Positions 18,271 to 26,473 of a stretch of 64,000 bases of DNA are shown here, one piece after another. This stretch comes from JAEUKA01 sp044228505 (lineage in GTDB: Bacteria; Myxococcota_A; Polyangia; Palsa-1104; JAEUJZ01). Each line of letters begins with the position of its first letter. Position 1 is the stretch's first letter. The notes beneath the pieces are model-generated. The model was not told the origin of the DNA, ran no database searches, and saw nothing but the letters and a program-made list of their open reading frames with translations. The stretch covers positions 1 through 64,000 of the forward strand of contig JBGAUT010000013.1 in NCBI GenBank assembly GCA_044228505.1. Reading direction: 5' to 3'. Both the position numbers and the translations under genes were made by a program.

Positions 18271-19563
18271 CTACAAAGAAAGCAGCAAGCGCTCGATCAA
18301 AGAGGCCGCCTTGGCACAGCCATCATGGGCTTGCATGTGGCGACTGGTGCGCTCGAGGTTGCGGCGAATGACCGGGTCGAACAGGACGGTTTCGATCGCC
18401 TGGCTGAGCTGCGCCTCGGTCCACGAATAGCGAGGCAGCGCCACGCCGTGTTGGGTATCAGCCACTCGTGCCGCATTGTCATGACCGTCCCAGGCAAAGG
18501 GCATCACGATCGGCGGCTTTCCAAAATAGAGCGTCTCGCTGAGCGTGTTGTTGCCGCCGTGCTGAATCACCACATCACAGTGCGGCAGCAGCCCGATTTG
18601 GTTACACCACGCCGTCACTTGCACGTTGTCGGGTAGCTCGGTGTAGGCGGATGCGGTGGGGCCCGCCGAGATCAACACGCGATACGGCAGCTTCCCAAGC
18701 GCCGCGATCAACCGCTGGATGACATCCGTCTCCGCGGTCCCCACCGAGCCAAAGCCGACATAGATAAGCGGTCGATCTTGGTTCACCCGGAAAGTCGGCA
18801 CTACGGTGGGCGATCCATCGTGACGCAGGCAGCCATCTAGGTAGGCAAAGCGCTCGGGATCGAGCGGACGCTGACGCTTGTACCTAAGCGGCTCGGGGTA
18901 CAGCAGCAAGTTCAGATACGGCGACGGCTGTTGGAACTCCGGCCAGGGCAGCGGAGGATGCCCGGTCGAGACGACAAACTCGTTGAAGCGCTCGTGAATG
19001 GGCAAGATGGCCTGGGCAAACCGCGCCTCAAACTGGGCAAATCCGGCGAGATCGTGCTCGTGGCAGCCAGAGACAAACGGAGGAATGCCGGGATCGCGAA
19101 TCTCGTTTTCGCTACACGACACCACCCGCACCCATGGACAACCGGCCAGTTCAGTCGCCGGATACAGCGTCGAGTTGTCTTTGACAATCAGAGCGGGCCG
19201 AAGCTCTGCCAGTGCCGCAGCCAGCCCTGGATCGGCAAAGCGCACCGATTCCACCCCGGCTTCCATGCAGGCTTTCACATATGTGTCGACCTGTTCCAGC
19301 GGCGAGGTGCGGAACGCCACCAGCGCCTGGCGCATAAACTCGTGCATCTTCTGGATGAGCTCGTTCGCCGGCAGCGGCAGAAGGCAGGGCACATGATGCT
19401 CTTCCAGCCCATACGCACAAGCCGGCCCGGCCATCAGGGGGTCCACGAGGAACACCGGGCGATACCCCTTGTGCTGCAAGCGCTGGGCGATCCCAATCAG
19501 GTTGAGGCACGGGCCCAAGGCAGCAGGGCTCGGGAAAAACACGATCGTCTTCTGTACCGTCAT
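18271..19563 (-). CDS. Glycosyltransferase, UDP-glucuronosyl/MGT type
   Basis: A 430-aa GT-B fold glycosyltransferase of the family that glycosylates small lipophilic molecules such as macrolides, sterols or carotenoids. It starts KTIVFFPSPAALGPCLNLIG. The C-terminal nucleotide-sugar site is clear: LIYVGFGSVG, then CDVVIQHGGNNTLSETLYFG, then PPIVMPFAWDGHDNAARV. No signal peptide was seen. The ATG at 19563 is preferred; an upstream GTG at 19593 is in frame, and neither has a strong ribosome binding site. It stands 59 bp upstream of uvrC on the same strand and is divergent from the PilZ gene. The acceptor cannot be read from the sequence. Confidence 0.88.
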   Translation of the reverse strand: MTVQKTIVFFPSPAALGPCLNLIGIAQRLQHKGYRPVFLVDPLMAGPACAYGLEEHHVPCLLPLPANELIQKMHEFMRQALVAFRTSPLEQVDTYVKACMEAGVESVRFADPGLAAALAELRPALIVKDNSTLYPATELAGCPWVRVVSCSENEIRDPGIPPFVSGCHEHDLAGFAQFEARFAQAILPIHERFNEFVVSTGHPPLPWPEFQQPSPYLNLLLYPEPLRYKRQRPLDPERFAYLDGCLRHDGSPTVVPTFRVNQDRPLIYVGFGSVGTAETDVIQRLIAALGKLPYRVLISAGPTASAYTELPDNVQVTAWCNQIGLLPHCDVVIQHGGNNTLSETLYFGKPPIVMPFAWDGHDNAARVADTQHGVALPRYSWTEAQLSQAIETVLFDPVIRRNLERTSRHMQAHDGCAKAASLIERLLLSL

Positions 19564-19765
19564 GTGGAGCACTCGGCAGTGCGCGACCGGCACTGTCCCG
19601 GCTCACTTTATCACCATCGGCCACAGGCCAGAACGCGTGCGTTTGGCGGCCTCAGCACTCGGTGACGCGGTGGCGGGCGGGCGGGGCGGAAATAAAAAAC
19701 TTTGCCGCTGCGGCGTGGCGCTGTATGGAAGGCGCAACTCTTCGCATTCGAGGACAAAAGGCGCA

Positions 19766-20215
19766 ATGAACAGACCTCCGCAGCTAGCCAAGGACCGTCG
19801 AGAGGGTGAGACTCCCGACGCAGTCGGAATTGCCGATCGACGCAGCGGTAGGGACCGTCGTATTCACGAGCGCATCTTGGTCGACTGGGCGGTCGACTAC
19901 CGAGCCTCGGACACGTTCTTGTTTGCGTACATCTCGGACATCAGCGCGATGGGGATCTTCATCCGCACGCGGACGCCAGAACCGCCGGGCACGCGCCTCA
20001 ACCTGAGCTTCAGCCCGCCCGGTGGCCCAGCGATGGATCTCGAAGGTGAAGTGATCTGGATCAATCCGCCACGTGATGATGACGACAGAAGTCGCCAGCC
20101 GGGCATGGGACTGCAGTTTGTCGATCTAGGTGATGCGCAGCGCGAACAACTGGTGCGGCTGGTACGGACGTTTGCTTACCTGCCCGATGAAGATGAAGTG
20201 GTCGGCACCTGCTAA
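19766..20215 (+). CDS. PilZ-domain protein
   Basis: A 149-aa cytoplasmic protein consisting of a PilZ domain after a basic leader. The c-di-GMP-binding signature is visible as RRSGRDRRIHERILVDWAVD (RxxxR-like region) and later the D-x-S-x-x-G motif in ISDISAMGIFIRT. The end reads GMGLQFVDLGDAQREQLVRL, typical of the group found repeatedly in myxobacteria. The long open frame upstream of the ATG is unlikely to be coding. The stop overlaps the convergent stop of the Rph-like gene by four bases. Expected role: c-di-GMP effector in motility or envelope control; the partner is unknown. Confidence 0.9.
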   Translation: MNRPPQLAKDRREGETPDAVGIADRRSGRDRRIHERILVDWAVDYRASDTFLFAYISDISAMGIFIRTRTPEPPGTRLNLSFSPPGGPAMDLEGEVIWINPPRDDDDRSRQPGMGLQFVDLGDAQREQLVRLVRTFAYLPDEDEVVGTC

Positions 20216-22869
20216 TCGGCCAGGATCTCGACGATGCCACGGCTGCCATCGATGCGTAGATACTGACCGGTGCGGATGCGTCGCGTGCCATCGGTGACAC
20301 CGACGACCGCCGGGATGCCGTACTCGCGGGCCACCACGGAGCCGTGGGTCATCATGCCGCCGACATCGCAGACCAGCCCGGCTGCGTGAACAAACAGCGG
20401 CGTCCAGCCGGGATCGGTGTAGGGCGCCACCAGGATCTCTCCGGCATGCAGGATCTCAACCGAGGGATCGAGCACCACCCGCGCCAATCCCTCGACAATG
20501 CCGGCGGAAACTCCCAGTCCGGCCAGTGCTCCTTGGGGCAGGTCCGTCGGGGGCAGCAGTCGCGGTACCTCTCCCTCGCTGGTCATCACCAGCGGCGGGT
20601 TTAGATGAGCATTGCGCTCGTGTTCGGCGCGACGGGCCAGTACCGTACTGCGCAGATCAAGAGCAGGATTGCCAAGCAGCTCCAGCAGCTCGTTGTGATG
20701 TAGGAACCAGACATCTTCGAGGGTCGCGAGCCGCTTGGCTGCCACCAGTGAATCGGCCACAGCCAGGACTTCGCGACGGAACTCCCACAGGCAGCGCACC
20801 AGCATGTACTTCGGATGTTCGCGCAGCCCGAGTGCATAGCGAACGCAGCGGACCTCGCGAGCCACCAGCCGAGCGGCGAGACCACCGCCCGCCGCTGCCA
20901 CCAAGCGCTGACCAGCAGCCTCCGCTTCCGCCTGAAGTCGCTGGAAATGGGCACGATGGGCCCCTGGTTCCGAATCACGAGACAGGCTGCCGATGATGCT
21001 CCCCACAAGCAGTCCCGGCTGGTCACGATAGCGAGGGCGCGCCACGTCGATCTCACTGGGCCCACGCATGCCAAAGCGTTCCAAAAAGCCCTCGAACGCA
21101 CGCACGAACGGTTCTCCGCCCGGCAGGTCGCGCAGGGCTTCAAGTGCGGCGGGATCGCGAATGCCCCGTCGCAGCGCTTCAATGAGTTCGGGATAGGGCC
21201 GGGCCAAGTCGGTCAGATCTCCGACCAGCAGGTCCATCTCCGTGGTGATGTTGCCGTACAGACCACGCTGAAGCGCTTCCACATCTGCCGCGTGCTGACT
21301 TCCCGCAAAGCGCTGACGCAGCAGCCGCAGCGACAGCATGCCGACCCCAAAGCGAGGGATGAAGCTTGGCAGAATCCCAAACATCCCGGCCATCAGCGGC
21401 AGCAGTCGTTGCAGACGTGGCAGCCCTGACGGCAGGGCCTGCAACTGACGTTGAAAATCATCGAGCTGGTCGTCGATCAGCCGGTCGAGCGTGGATCGCA
21501 GCTTTTCGGGATGCCCCAGGAAAAGCTCCCGGATCAGACGCGGTGGCACGGGCCCGAGCAGTCCCAGCAGCGGCCGGAGGTTCTGAAGGCTCGGCGGCGA
21601 CACCGCTTGCACCTCGGGACGGTCCGCAAGCTGCTCGATCAGCGCGGCCAAATCGGGATAGACGGCGGACAGCACCCCAATCACGATGCGGCGCAGCGTC
21701 GGCACACGCAGCACGCTGGTCACGTCAATATACAGTCGCCCCCCCGCCGATACCATCACCGATGGCGAATCGGGAACGTCAGAAAAGTGCCGTTTGCCGA
21801 CTGGAAACATCGCCCGCCAGATGTCCCGCCCAAGCGGAGTAATCGGGGCGGTCATGTTTTGGGCGTGGCTAAACCCAAAGTAGACATGGAGCGCGTCGCC
21901 GGTTGGCAACGGATCGGGCAGCGGATACAAAGAGGTAATCGGACGCGCCTGCAACAGGAATAGCTCGCCGCGCTCTTTGCACCACTCGATGTCCTGAGGA
22001 ATGCCACCGAAGAACGATTCGACCCGACGACCAAGGCCACACAGCTCGCGCAGGGCTTTGTCGTCCAACACGCGGGCTTTTCGATCGTGCTCCGACAGCT
22101 TTTCGGTGGCCGTGCGTCCGTCCGGCAGCGCCCGTATCGCCAGCGCTTTGTCGCCAATCCGCACGTCCTTGACCGCCCCAGTGCGCTTGTGAAGTCGGTA
22201 GAGATCGGCAGTAACGAGCCCACTCACCAGCGCCTCTCCGAGTCCGAAGCCCGCATCAATCGTGACGGTGCCGCGATGGCCGGTGACCGGATCGGCGGTG
22301 AACATGATGCCCGCCGCATCGGGAAACATCATTCGCTGAACCACAACCGATAGGCCGATGCCGCGATGGCCAAAGTGGTTCTTCTGGCGATACAAGATGG
22401 CTCGGTCGGTAAACAGGCTGGTGAAACAGCGTCGAATGGCGTCGAGAAGCGCCTCTTCTCCAAGAACGTTCAGGTAGGTGTCCTGCTGTCCCGCAAACGA
22501 CGAGCCCGGTAGATCCTCGGCGGTGGCACTAGAGCGAACCGCATACGCGGACTCTGCTCCAATCGCTTGCCAGGCCGACACCGCCGCCATCGCCACGGCA
22601 TCGGGCAGAGGCACCGCCAGCAGCGCGGCACGGATTTGTGCCCCGAGCACACGCACCGCTTCCACATCATCGGCGGATACAGCATCTAGCGCCGTATACA
22701 GCCGAGGCAGGGCGGAACAACCGGCGGTAAATGCGGCAAAGCCCTTGGTCGTGACGCAAAATCCCGGCGGTACCGGAAATCCCGCACGAAAGAGAACCCC
22801 CAGGTTCACCCCTTTGCCACCCACGGTAGGCAGATCCGCCGATCCAATCTGCTGGAAGGTCCGAATCAT
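20212..22869 (-). CDS. PEP-synthase-like dikinase, rifampicin-phosphotransferase architecture
   Basis: An 885-aa enzyme with an N-terminal ATP-grasp pair (VGGKGVNLGVLFRAGFPVPP, YAVRSSATAEDLPGSSFAGQ, IEWCKERGELFLLQARPI) and a C-terminal phosphohistidine swivel domain (GGMMTHGSVVAREYGIPAVV, with catalytic His). The large middle part resembles the substrate-binding region of rifampicin phosphotransferases, and there is no C-terminal PEP/pyruvate TIM barrel. So it is not a classical PEP synthase; it probably phosphorylates another acceptor. Rifampicin inactivation is one possibility and is not proven. The ATG at 22869 follows GGGGGAG. It lies 46 bp downstream of gloB on the same strand. Confidence 0.87.
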   Translation of the reverse strand: MIRTFQQIGSADLPTVGGKGVNLGVLFRAGFPVPPGFCVTTKGFAAFTAGCSALPRLYTALDAVSADDVEAVRVLGAQIRAALLAVPLPDAVAMAAVSAWQAIGAESAYAVRSSATAEDLPGSSFAGQQDTYLNVLGEEALLDAIRRCFTSLFTDRAILYRQKNHFGHRGIGLSVVVQRMMFPDAAGIMFTADPVTGHRGTVTIDAGFGLGEALVSGLVTADLYRLHKRTGAVKDVRIGDKALAIRALPDGRTATEKLSEHDRKARVLDDKALRELCGLGRRVESFFGGIPQDIEWCKERGELFLLQARPITSLYPLPDPLPTGDALHVYFGFSHAQNMTAPITPLGRDIWRAMFPVGKRHFSDVPDSPSVMVSAGGRLYIDVTSVLRVPTLRRIVIGVLSAVYPDLAALIEQLADRPEVQAVSPPSLQNLRPLLGLLGPVPPRLIRELFLGHPEKLRSTLDRLIDDQLDDFQRQLQALPSGLPRLQRLLPLMAGMFGILPSFIPRFGVGMLSLRLLRQRFAGSQHAADVEALQRGLYGNITTEMDLLVGDLTDLARPYPELIEALRRGIRDPAALEALRDLPGGEPFVRAFEGFLERFGMRGPSEIDVARPRYRDQPGLLVGSIIGSLSRDSEPGAHRAHFQRLQAEAEAAGQRLVAAAGGGLAARLVAREVRCVRYALGLREHPKYMLVRCLWEFRREVLAVADSLVAAKRLATLEDVWFLHHNELLELLGNPALDLRSTVLARRAEHERNAHLNPPLVMTSEGEVPRLLPPTDLPQGALAGLGVSAGIVEGLARVVLDPSVEILHAGEILVAPYTDPGWTPLFVHAAGLVCDVGGMMTHGSVVAREYGIPAVVGVTDGTRRIRTGQYLRIDGSRGIVEILAD

Positions 22870-22915
22870 CGCTCCCCCCTTTGACGCGCCCGATTGAACG
22901 CGCACCGCCCCGCCA

Positions 22916-23704
22916 TTAGAAGGTGTTCCGCCAGCGCCGCAAACGAGCAAACACTTCTACCGATGATAGCTCTGATTGCAGCTCCACTTCCCGATTCGCT
23001 ACGGCCGCTTGAACCTGAGCCTCATCACAGCGCAGAAATGGGTTTGTCGCGTGCTCGATCGCCATTGTCGATGGCTCACACGGCTCACCACGGTCCCGCC
23101 GCGCTGTGCAGTCCTGCTCACGAGCGAGCATCGCCGGATTGGCGGGCTCGATGTGACGTGCAAAGCATAGATTCTTCGCCAGGTATTCGTGTCCGCTAAA
23201 GACCCGAGTCTGACTGGGCAGTGCCGCCAAGCGACCCAGCGAGCCATGAAGCTCACCCGGGGTGCCCTCGAACAGTCTCCCACAGCCGGCACCAAACAGC
23301 GTATCGCCGGTAAACACCATCTCTTCATCGGGAAAGTGATAGGCCACGGCGGTCAAGGTGTGCCCTGGAACATGCAGCGCCAACACCCGTGTCCCGAAGA
23401 GCGAAAACGATTCCCCATCAGCCAGACCGTGCGTCTGGGCTGGTATGCGATGGCCATCCGCCAACTCGCTGAGATGACCATATATGGATAGCTCGGGAAA
23501 CCGCGACCGTAGTTCTTCATGGCCGCCGACGTGATCCGGGTGGTGATGCGTCGCCAAGACTGCGGTCAAGCGCCGGCCGGCCAGCGCTGCCACAATCGGT
23601 GCCGCTTCACAGGCATCCACCACCGCCATCTCATCGCTGCCTTCGGGCGAGAGCAGATACGCGTAGTTGTCCGAGTAGCAGGGAACCAGCGTCACCGTCA
23701 GCAT
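22916..23704 (-). CDS. gloB: Hydroxyacylglutathione hydrolase (glyoxalase II)
   Basis: A 262-aa metallo-beta-lactamase-fold hydrolase that splits S-lactoylglutathione to lactate and glutathione in methylglyoxal detoxification. The binuclear metal site is complete: THHHPDHVGG (HxHxDH), HVPGHT, FTGDTLFGAGCGRLFEGT (bridging Asp) and SGHEYLAKN. The N-terminus NYAYLL after a short strand is typical. Length fits the family. It is in line with the Rph-like gene and 10 bp downstream of the dynamin-like gene, so the three may share a transcript. Confidence 0.94.
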   Translation of the reverse strand: MLTVTLVPCYSDNYAYLLSPEGSDEMAVVDACEAAPIVAALAGRRLTAVLATHHHPDHVGGHEELRSRFPELSIYGHLSELADGHRIPAQTHGLADGESFSLFGTRVLALHVPGHTLTAVAYHFPDEEMVFTGDTLFGAGCGRLFEGTPGELHGSLGRLAALPSQTRVFSGHEYLAKNLCFARHIEPANPAMLAREQDCTARRDRGEPCEPSTMAIEHATNPFLRCDEAQVQAAVANREVELQSELSSVEVFARLRRWRNTF

Positions 23705-23714
23705 GGGTCACCGA

Positions 23715-25505
23715 TTATGATGGGCCAACTGGATCATCGCTCGCCACGGGTGGAGCCCACAGCGCCTGGCGAATCTCATCGAGTCGCTCCTCCAGCTTGC
23801 GCAGCTCCTCAATCTGTCCGTCGATCTCACGCTGCCGCACCGCCACGTCGAGCCCTTGCGCCTTTCGTTCGGCCAGAGCGCGATCCAGCATCTCCGAGAT
23901 ACCGCGATGCAGGGCTTGACCTGCCGCCGTCACAAAGTCCGCCAGCCTTGCCGAAAAATCATCCACGATTTGCTGAAAGCGCGGCAAGATCGCCTGCGCA
24001 GCCGTCTGCACCGCCTGCTCAGCCTGGTGCTTGGCCTGACGCTTGATCTCATCGGCCATCCGACTGTGGATGAGTACGGCAATGATCGGCGCGGCAAGCG
24101 TGAGCAGTCCCCCCACGAAGGTGTTGACGAACAGGAAAATTCCCGTCCCTAGCGCCCCGAGTGCAAAGACCCCGACGTCGTATTTGAGGGTATCGACCTG
24201 AAGATCGACTCGGGTGTCGGCCGGGCCCAGCTCCGCCGCCAGCGTCGCCATCGCCTGCTGGACGTTTTCGTTCGTGATCTGGATGATCTGCTCGGCCAGC
24301 CGCTCCAACTCCGCGGCCACGCGGTCGCCTTCCTGCTCTGCCCACAGCTTGAACGTGTCCTGCAAAAAGAGCTGCAGGTACTTGCGAACGTCGTCGGCGC
24401 TAGCGCGATCAATTTCACTCGGCAACGCGGTGTGAAAGGCCGCGACAAACTCTTCCAAGTCGAGCCGAATCCGAGCCTTGATGGCGTCCGACTCAGCAAC
24501 GATCCTCGCCTGAAGCTGGCGCATCGTCTGCTGCTTCCCCGACAGCTCTTTTTGCACCCGGGCAATCCGCGTCTCCAGCTCCTCTAGGGTCAGGCCGAGC
24601 GAGCGCGCCTTGATGCCGAGGTTTTGCCGCAGGTACGCACACAACCGCTGTCCATCGGACGACGCGTTGTCGAGCAGCACGCGTCCGCGCTCATCGGACA
24701 GATAGTGCTGAAGGTAGTTCTTCAGCTCGGGAATGCCGCTCTCGCTGGTCCGTCCCGCGAGTGCCAGTCGCGCTGACACCGGGAAAATCATCGGCTCGGC
24801 CCCGAGCAGCGGCTGCAGGTTGTCACGAACGTAGCGCGTCGCTTCCAGCCGTTCCTCGGGTGACAACAGATCCGACTTGCCGATCACAAACAGCAGCTTG
24901 TCGCGGCTACGACGCAGGATCCGCTGCTCTAGAAACGACCGCTCCGACTGCTTGAGTACCTGCGAGCTATCGAGAAGGAACAGCACCGCATCGGCGCGAG
25001 GAATGTAGTTGTAGGTAATCTCGGCGCGGGCTTCGTTGATGTCGTTGACGCCCGGGGTGTCGACCAGGGTGACCCGGTCGCGCAGAATCTCGGCGGGCCA
25101 GCCCACTTCCACGTAGCGAACTTTGTCGGCCTTGCTGCCTTCGATGGTGACCCACTCGGCGAGCGCTTTGGGATCCACCACACGCTGGGTTTCGTCCATC
25201 AGCACCGCTTTGGCGCACGGCTTGTCGGCAAACACCAAGTGGTTGATGGTTGCCGTCGTCGGAGTAATTCCAGCAGGCAGGACATTCGCGCCAAGGAGCG
25301 CATTCACAAACGTCGACTTGCCGTGGTTAAACTCGCCGAGTACGACCAGCACAAAGCGCTCTTCCTCTAGCTTGGGAATTCGCTCGCGCAGAAGCTCTGA
25401 GGTCAGCGTCTGCATCCCGGTGTCATCGGCGAGCCGTGCCACATCGCGGAGCACCGTCAACAGGCCGTCTTTCAGCTCCCGGTGCTGTTTGGTAAGTACG
25501 CTCAT
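23715..25505 (-). CDS. Bacterial dynamin-like GTPase
   Basis: A 596-aa GTPase for membrane remodelling or stress repair. G1 is GEFNHGKSTFVNALLG (about residue 58), G2 the Thr in ITPTTATINHL, G3 VDTPGVNDI and G4 GKSDLL in place of NKxD. A long helical region follows, broken by a hydrophobic pair (about 445-480, ALGALGTGIFLFVNTFVGG and LTLAAPIIAVLI) that should act as the membrane paddle. The C-terminus is coiled coil (QREIDGQIEELRKLEERLDE). Its ATG overlaps the stop of the upstream M48-like gene (ATGA), so the two are translationally coupled. Confidence 0.92.
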   Translation of the reverse strand: MSVLTKQHRELKDGLLTVLRDVARLADDTGMQTLTSELLRERIPKLEEERFVLVVLGEFNHGKSTFVNALLGANVLPAGITPTTATINHLVFADKPCAKAVLMDETQRVVDPKALAEWVTIEGSKADKVRYVEVGWPAEILRDRVTLVDTPGVNDINEARAEITYNYIPRADAVLFLLDSSQVLKQSERSFLEQRILRRSRDKLLFVIGKSDLLSPEERLEATRYVRDNLQPLLGAEPMIFPVSARLALAGRTSESGIPELKNYLQHYLSDERGRVLLDNASSDGQRLCAYLRQNLGIKARSLGLTLEELETRIARVQKELSGKQQTMRQLQARIVAESDAIKARIRLDLEEFVAAFHTALPSEIDRASADDVRKYLQLFLQDTFKLWAEQEGDRVAAELERLAEQIIQITNENVQQAMATLAAELGPADTRVDLQVDTLKYDVGVFALGALGTGIFLFVNTFVGGLLTLAAPIIAVLIHSRMADEIKRQAKHQAEQAVQTAAQAILPRFQQIVDDFSARLADFVTAAGQALHRGISEMLDRALAERKAQGLDVAVRQREIDGQIEELRKLEERLDEIRQALWAPPVASDDPVGPS

Positions 25506-26383
25506 CGTCCACCGCCCTCGCCCGTCTGTCCGCCCGAGCCTCGGCCTTCTGAAGCGGCCCCGCTGCTGCCCTTCGTTGTCGGTTTTGCCACTTCTTTGTC
25601 ATCGAGAATCAGCGCCACCGCAGCATCGCAGTCCTCGGTGCTTTCGCCGTCTTCGGCATCTTGCCCCACCACGGTGCGGTAATAGAGGCTGCCGGCAAAG
25701 CGCTGAATCGCTCGATAACGACGAGCCAACTCGCGACTGTCATCCTCGGGAAACGCCTTCTGCATCGCAATCAGCGACACATCAATGCTGCGCGCACACA
25801 GAACCCCGGCCCGATCTGCGGTGATATCGGCCCGTCGTGCCCACGCCAGCAGCGTCAGTGTGGCCGGACGAACCGCCCAGCGCGTCATCGTACTGGCGTT
25901 GTGGGTCAGGTAGTGGAGCGCGGTACGAAACGGTACGTGACCGTTTTGGATCCGCCCGCACTCACGACCGATGACGTCGAGTAGCTCATCCGCGTTCAGG
26001 CTATCGAGCAGCCCTTGGCTGAGCACGATATAGGTTTCGGCCTCGGTCCCAAGCGTCAGAACTCCCGATGGACGTGGCGAAATGTAGATAACGGGCACGT
26101 CAATGTGCAGGATTTCCGCACAGCGCTTCGCCGTCGCCGCCACCTGGCCATAGCGCGGGGCAACCGCCCGCACCGCTGGACCCAGCAGCTCGGCGCGAGC
26201 CACGCTCTGCCACAGTCGACCAGCCTCTTGCAGGGCCAGTTCGACCGGACGCAGGCGGTCTAGCGTACGCAGCAGACGAACATCACCGGGATAGGCATAG
26301 GCCGCTCCCTCGCGAACCTGGGCGGCGCGAGCCCCCTTTTTTCGCAGGACGTAGCGCTGGAAGTCAAAGTCCACGGTCGGCAT
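25502..26383 (-). CDS. M48-like protein with degenerate zinc site
   Basis: A 293-aa protein with the layout of a soluble M48 (Ste24/HtpX-type) metallopeptidase: LQEAGRL..., ELLDVIGRECGRIQNGHV and ITADRAGVLCARSIDVSLIA. In active members the first segment reads HELGH and the second EITxDRAG. Here both zinc His are Arg (RECGR) and the third ligand position is Asp. The scaffold and the catalytic-type Glu remain, so it is probably a pseudoprotease. The C-terminal 50 residues are disordered, rich in Gly, Ser, Lys and acidic residues. It is coupled by a 4-bp overlap to the downstream dynamin-like GTPase, suggesting that the two proteins work together. Confidence 0.85.
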   Translation of the reverse strand: MPTVDFDFQRYVLRKKGARAAQVREGAAYAYPGDVRLLRTLDRLRPVELALQEAGRLWQSVARAELLGPAVRAVAPRYGQVAATAKRCAEILHIDVPVIYISPRPSGVLTLGTEAETYIVLSQGLLDSLNADELLDVIGRECGRIQNGHVPFRTALHYLTHNASTMTRWAVRPATLTLLAWARRADITADRAGVLCARSIDVSLIAMQKAFPEDDSRELARRYRAIQRFAGSLYYRTVVGQDAEDGESTEDCDAAVALILDDKEVAKPTTKGSSGAASEGRGSGGQTGEGGGR

Positions 26384-26473
26384 GACTCAAGACGTTACAC
26401 AAGTTGGGCGGTTACGCGCTACCTAAGTTGCCACCCGTACCGTCTCGCCCCGTGATGGCCTCTCCATCCGAGC

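Noticed and set aside
22870..22950. N-terminal extension of the Rph-like enzyme
   Set aside because: The frame runs on upstream, but the strong GGGGGAG site and the family's usual N-terminus (MIRTFQQIG) favour the ATG at 22869, and the extension would overlap gloB.
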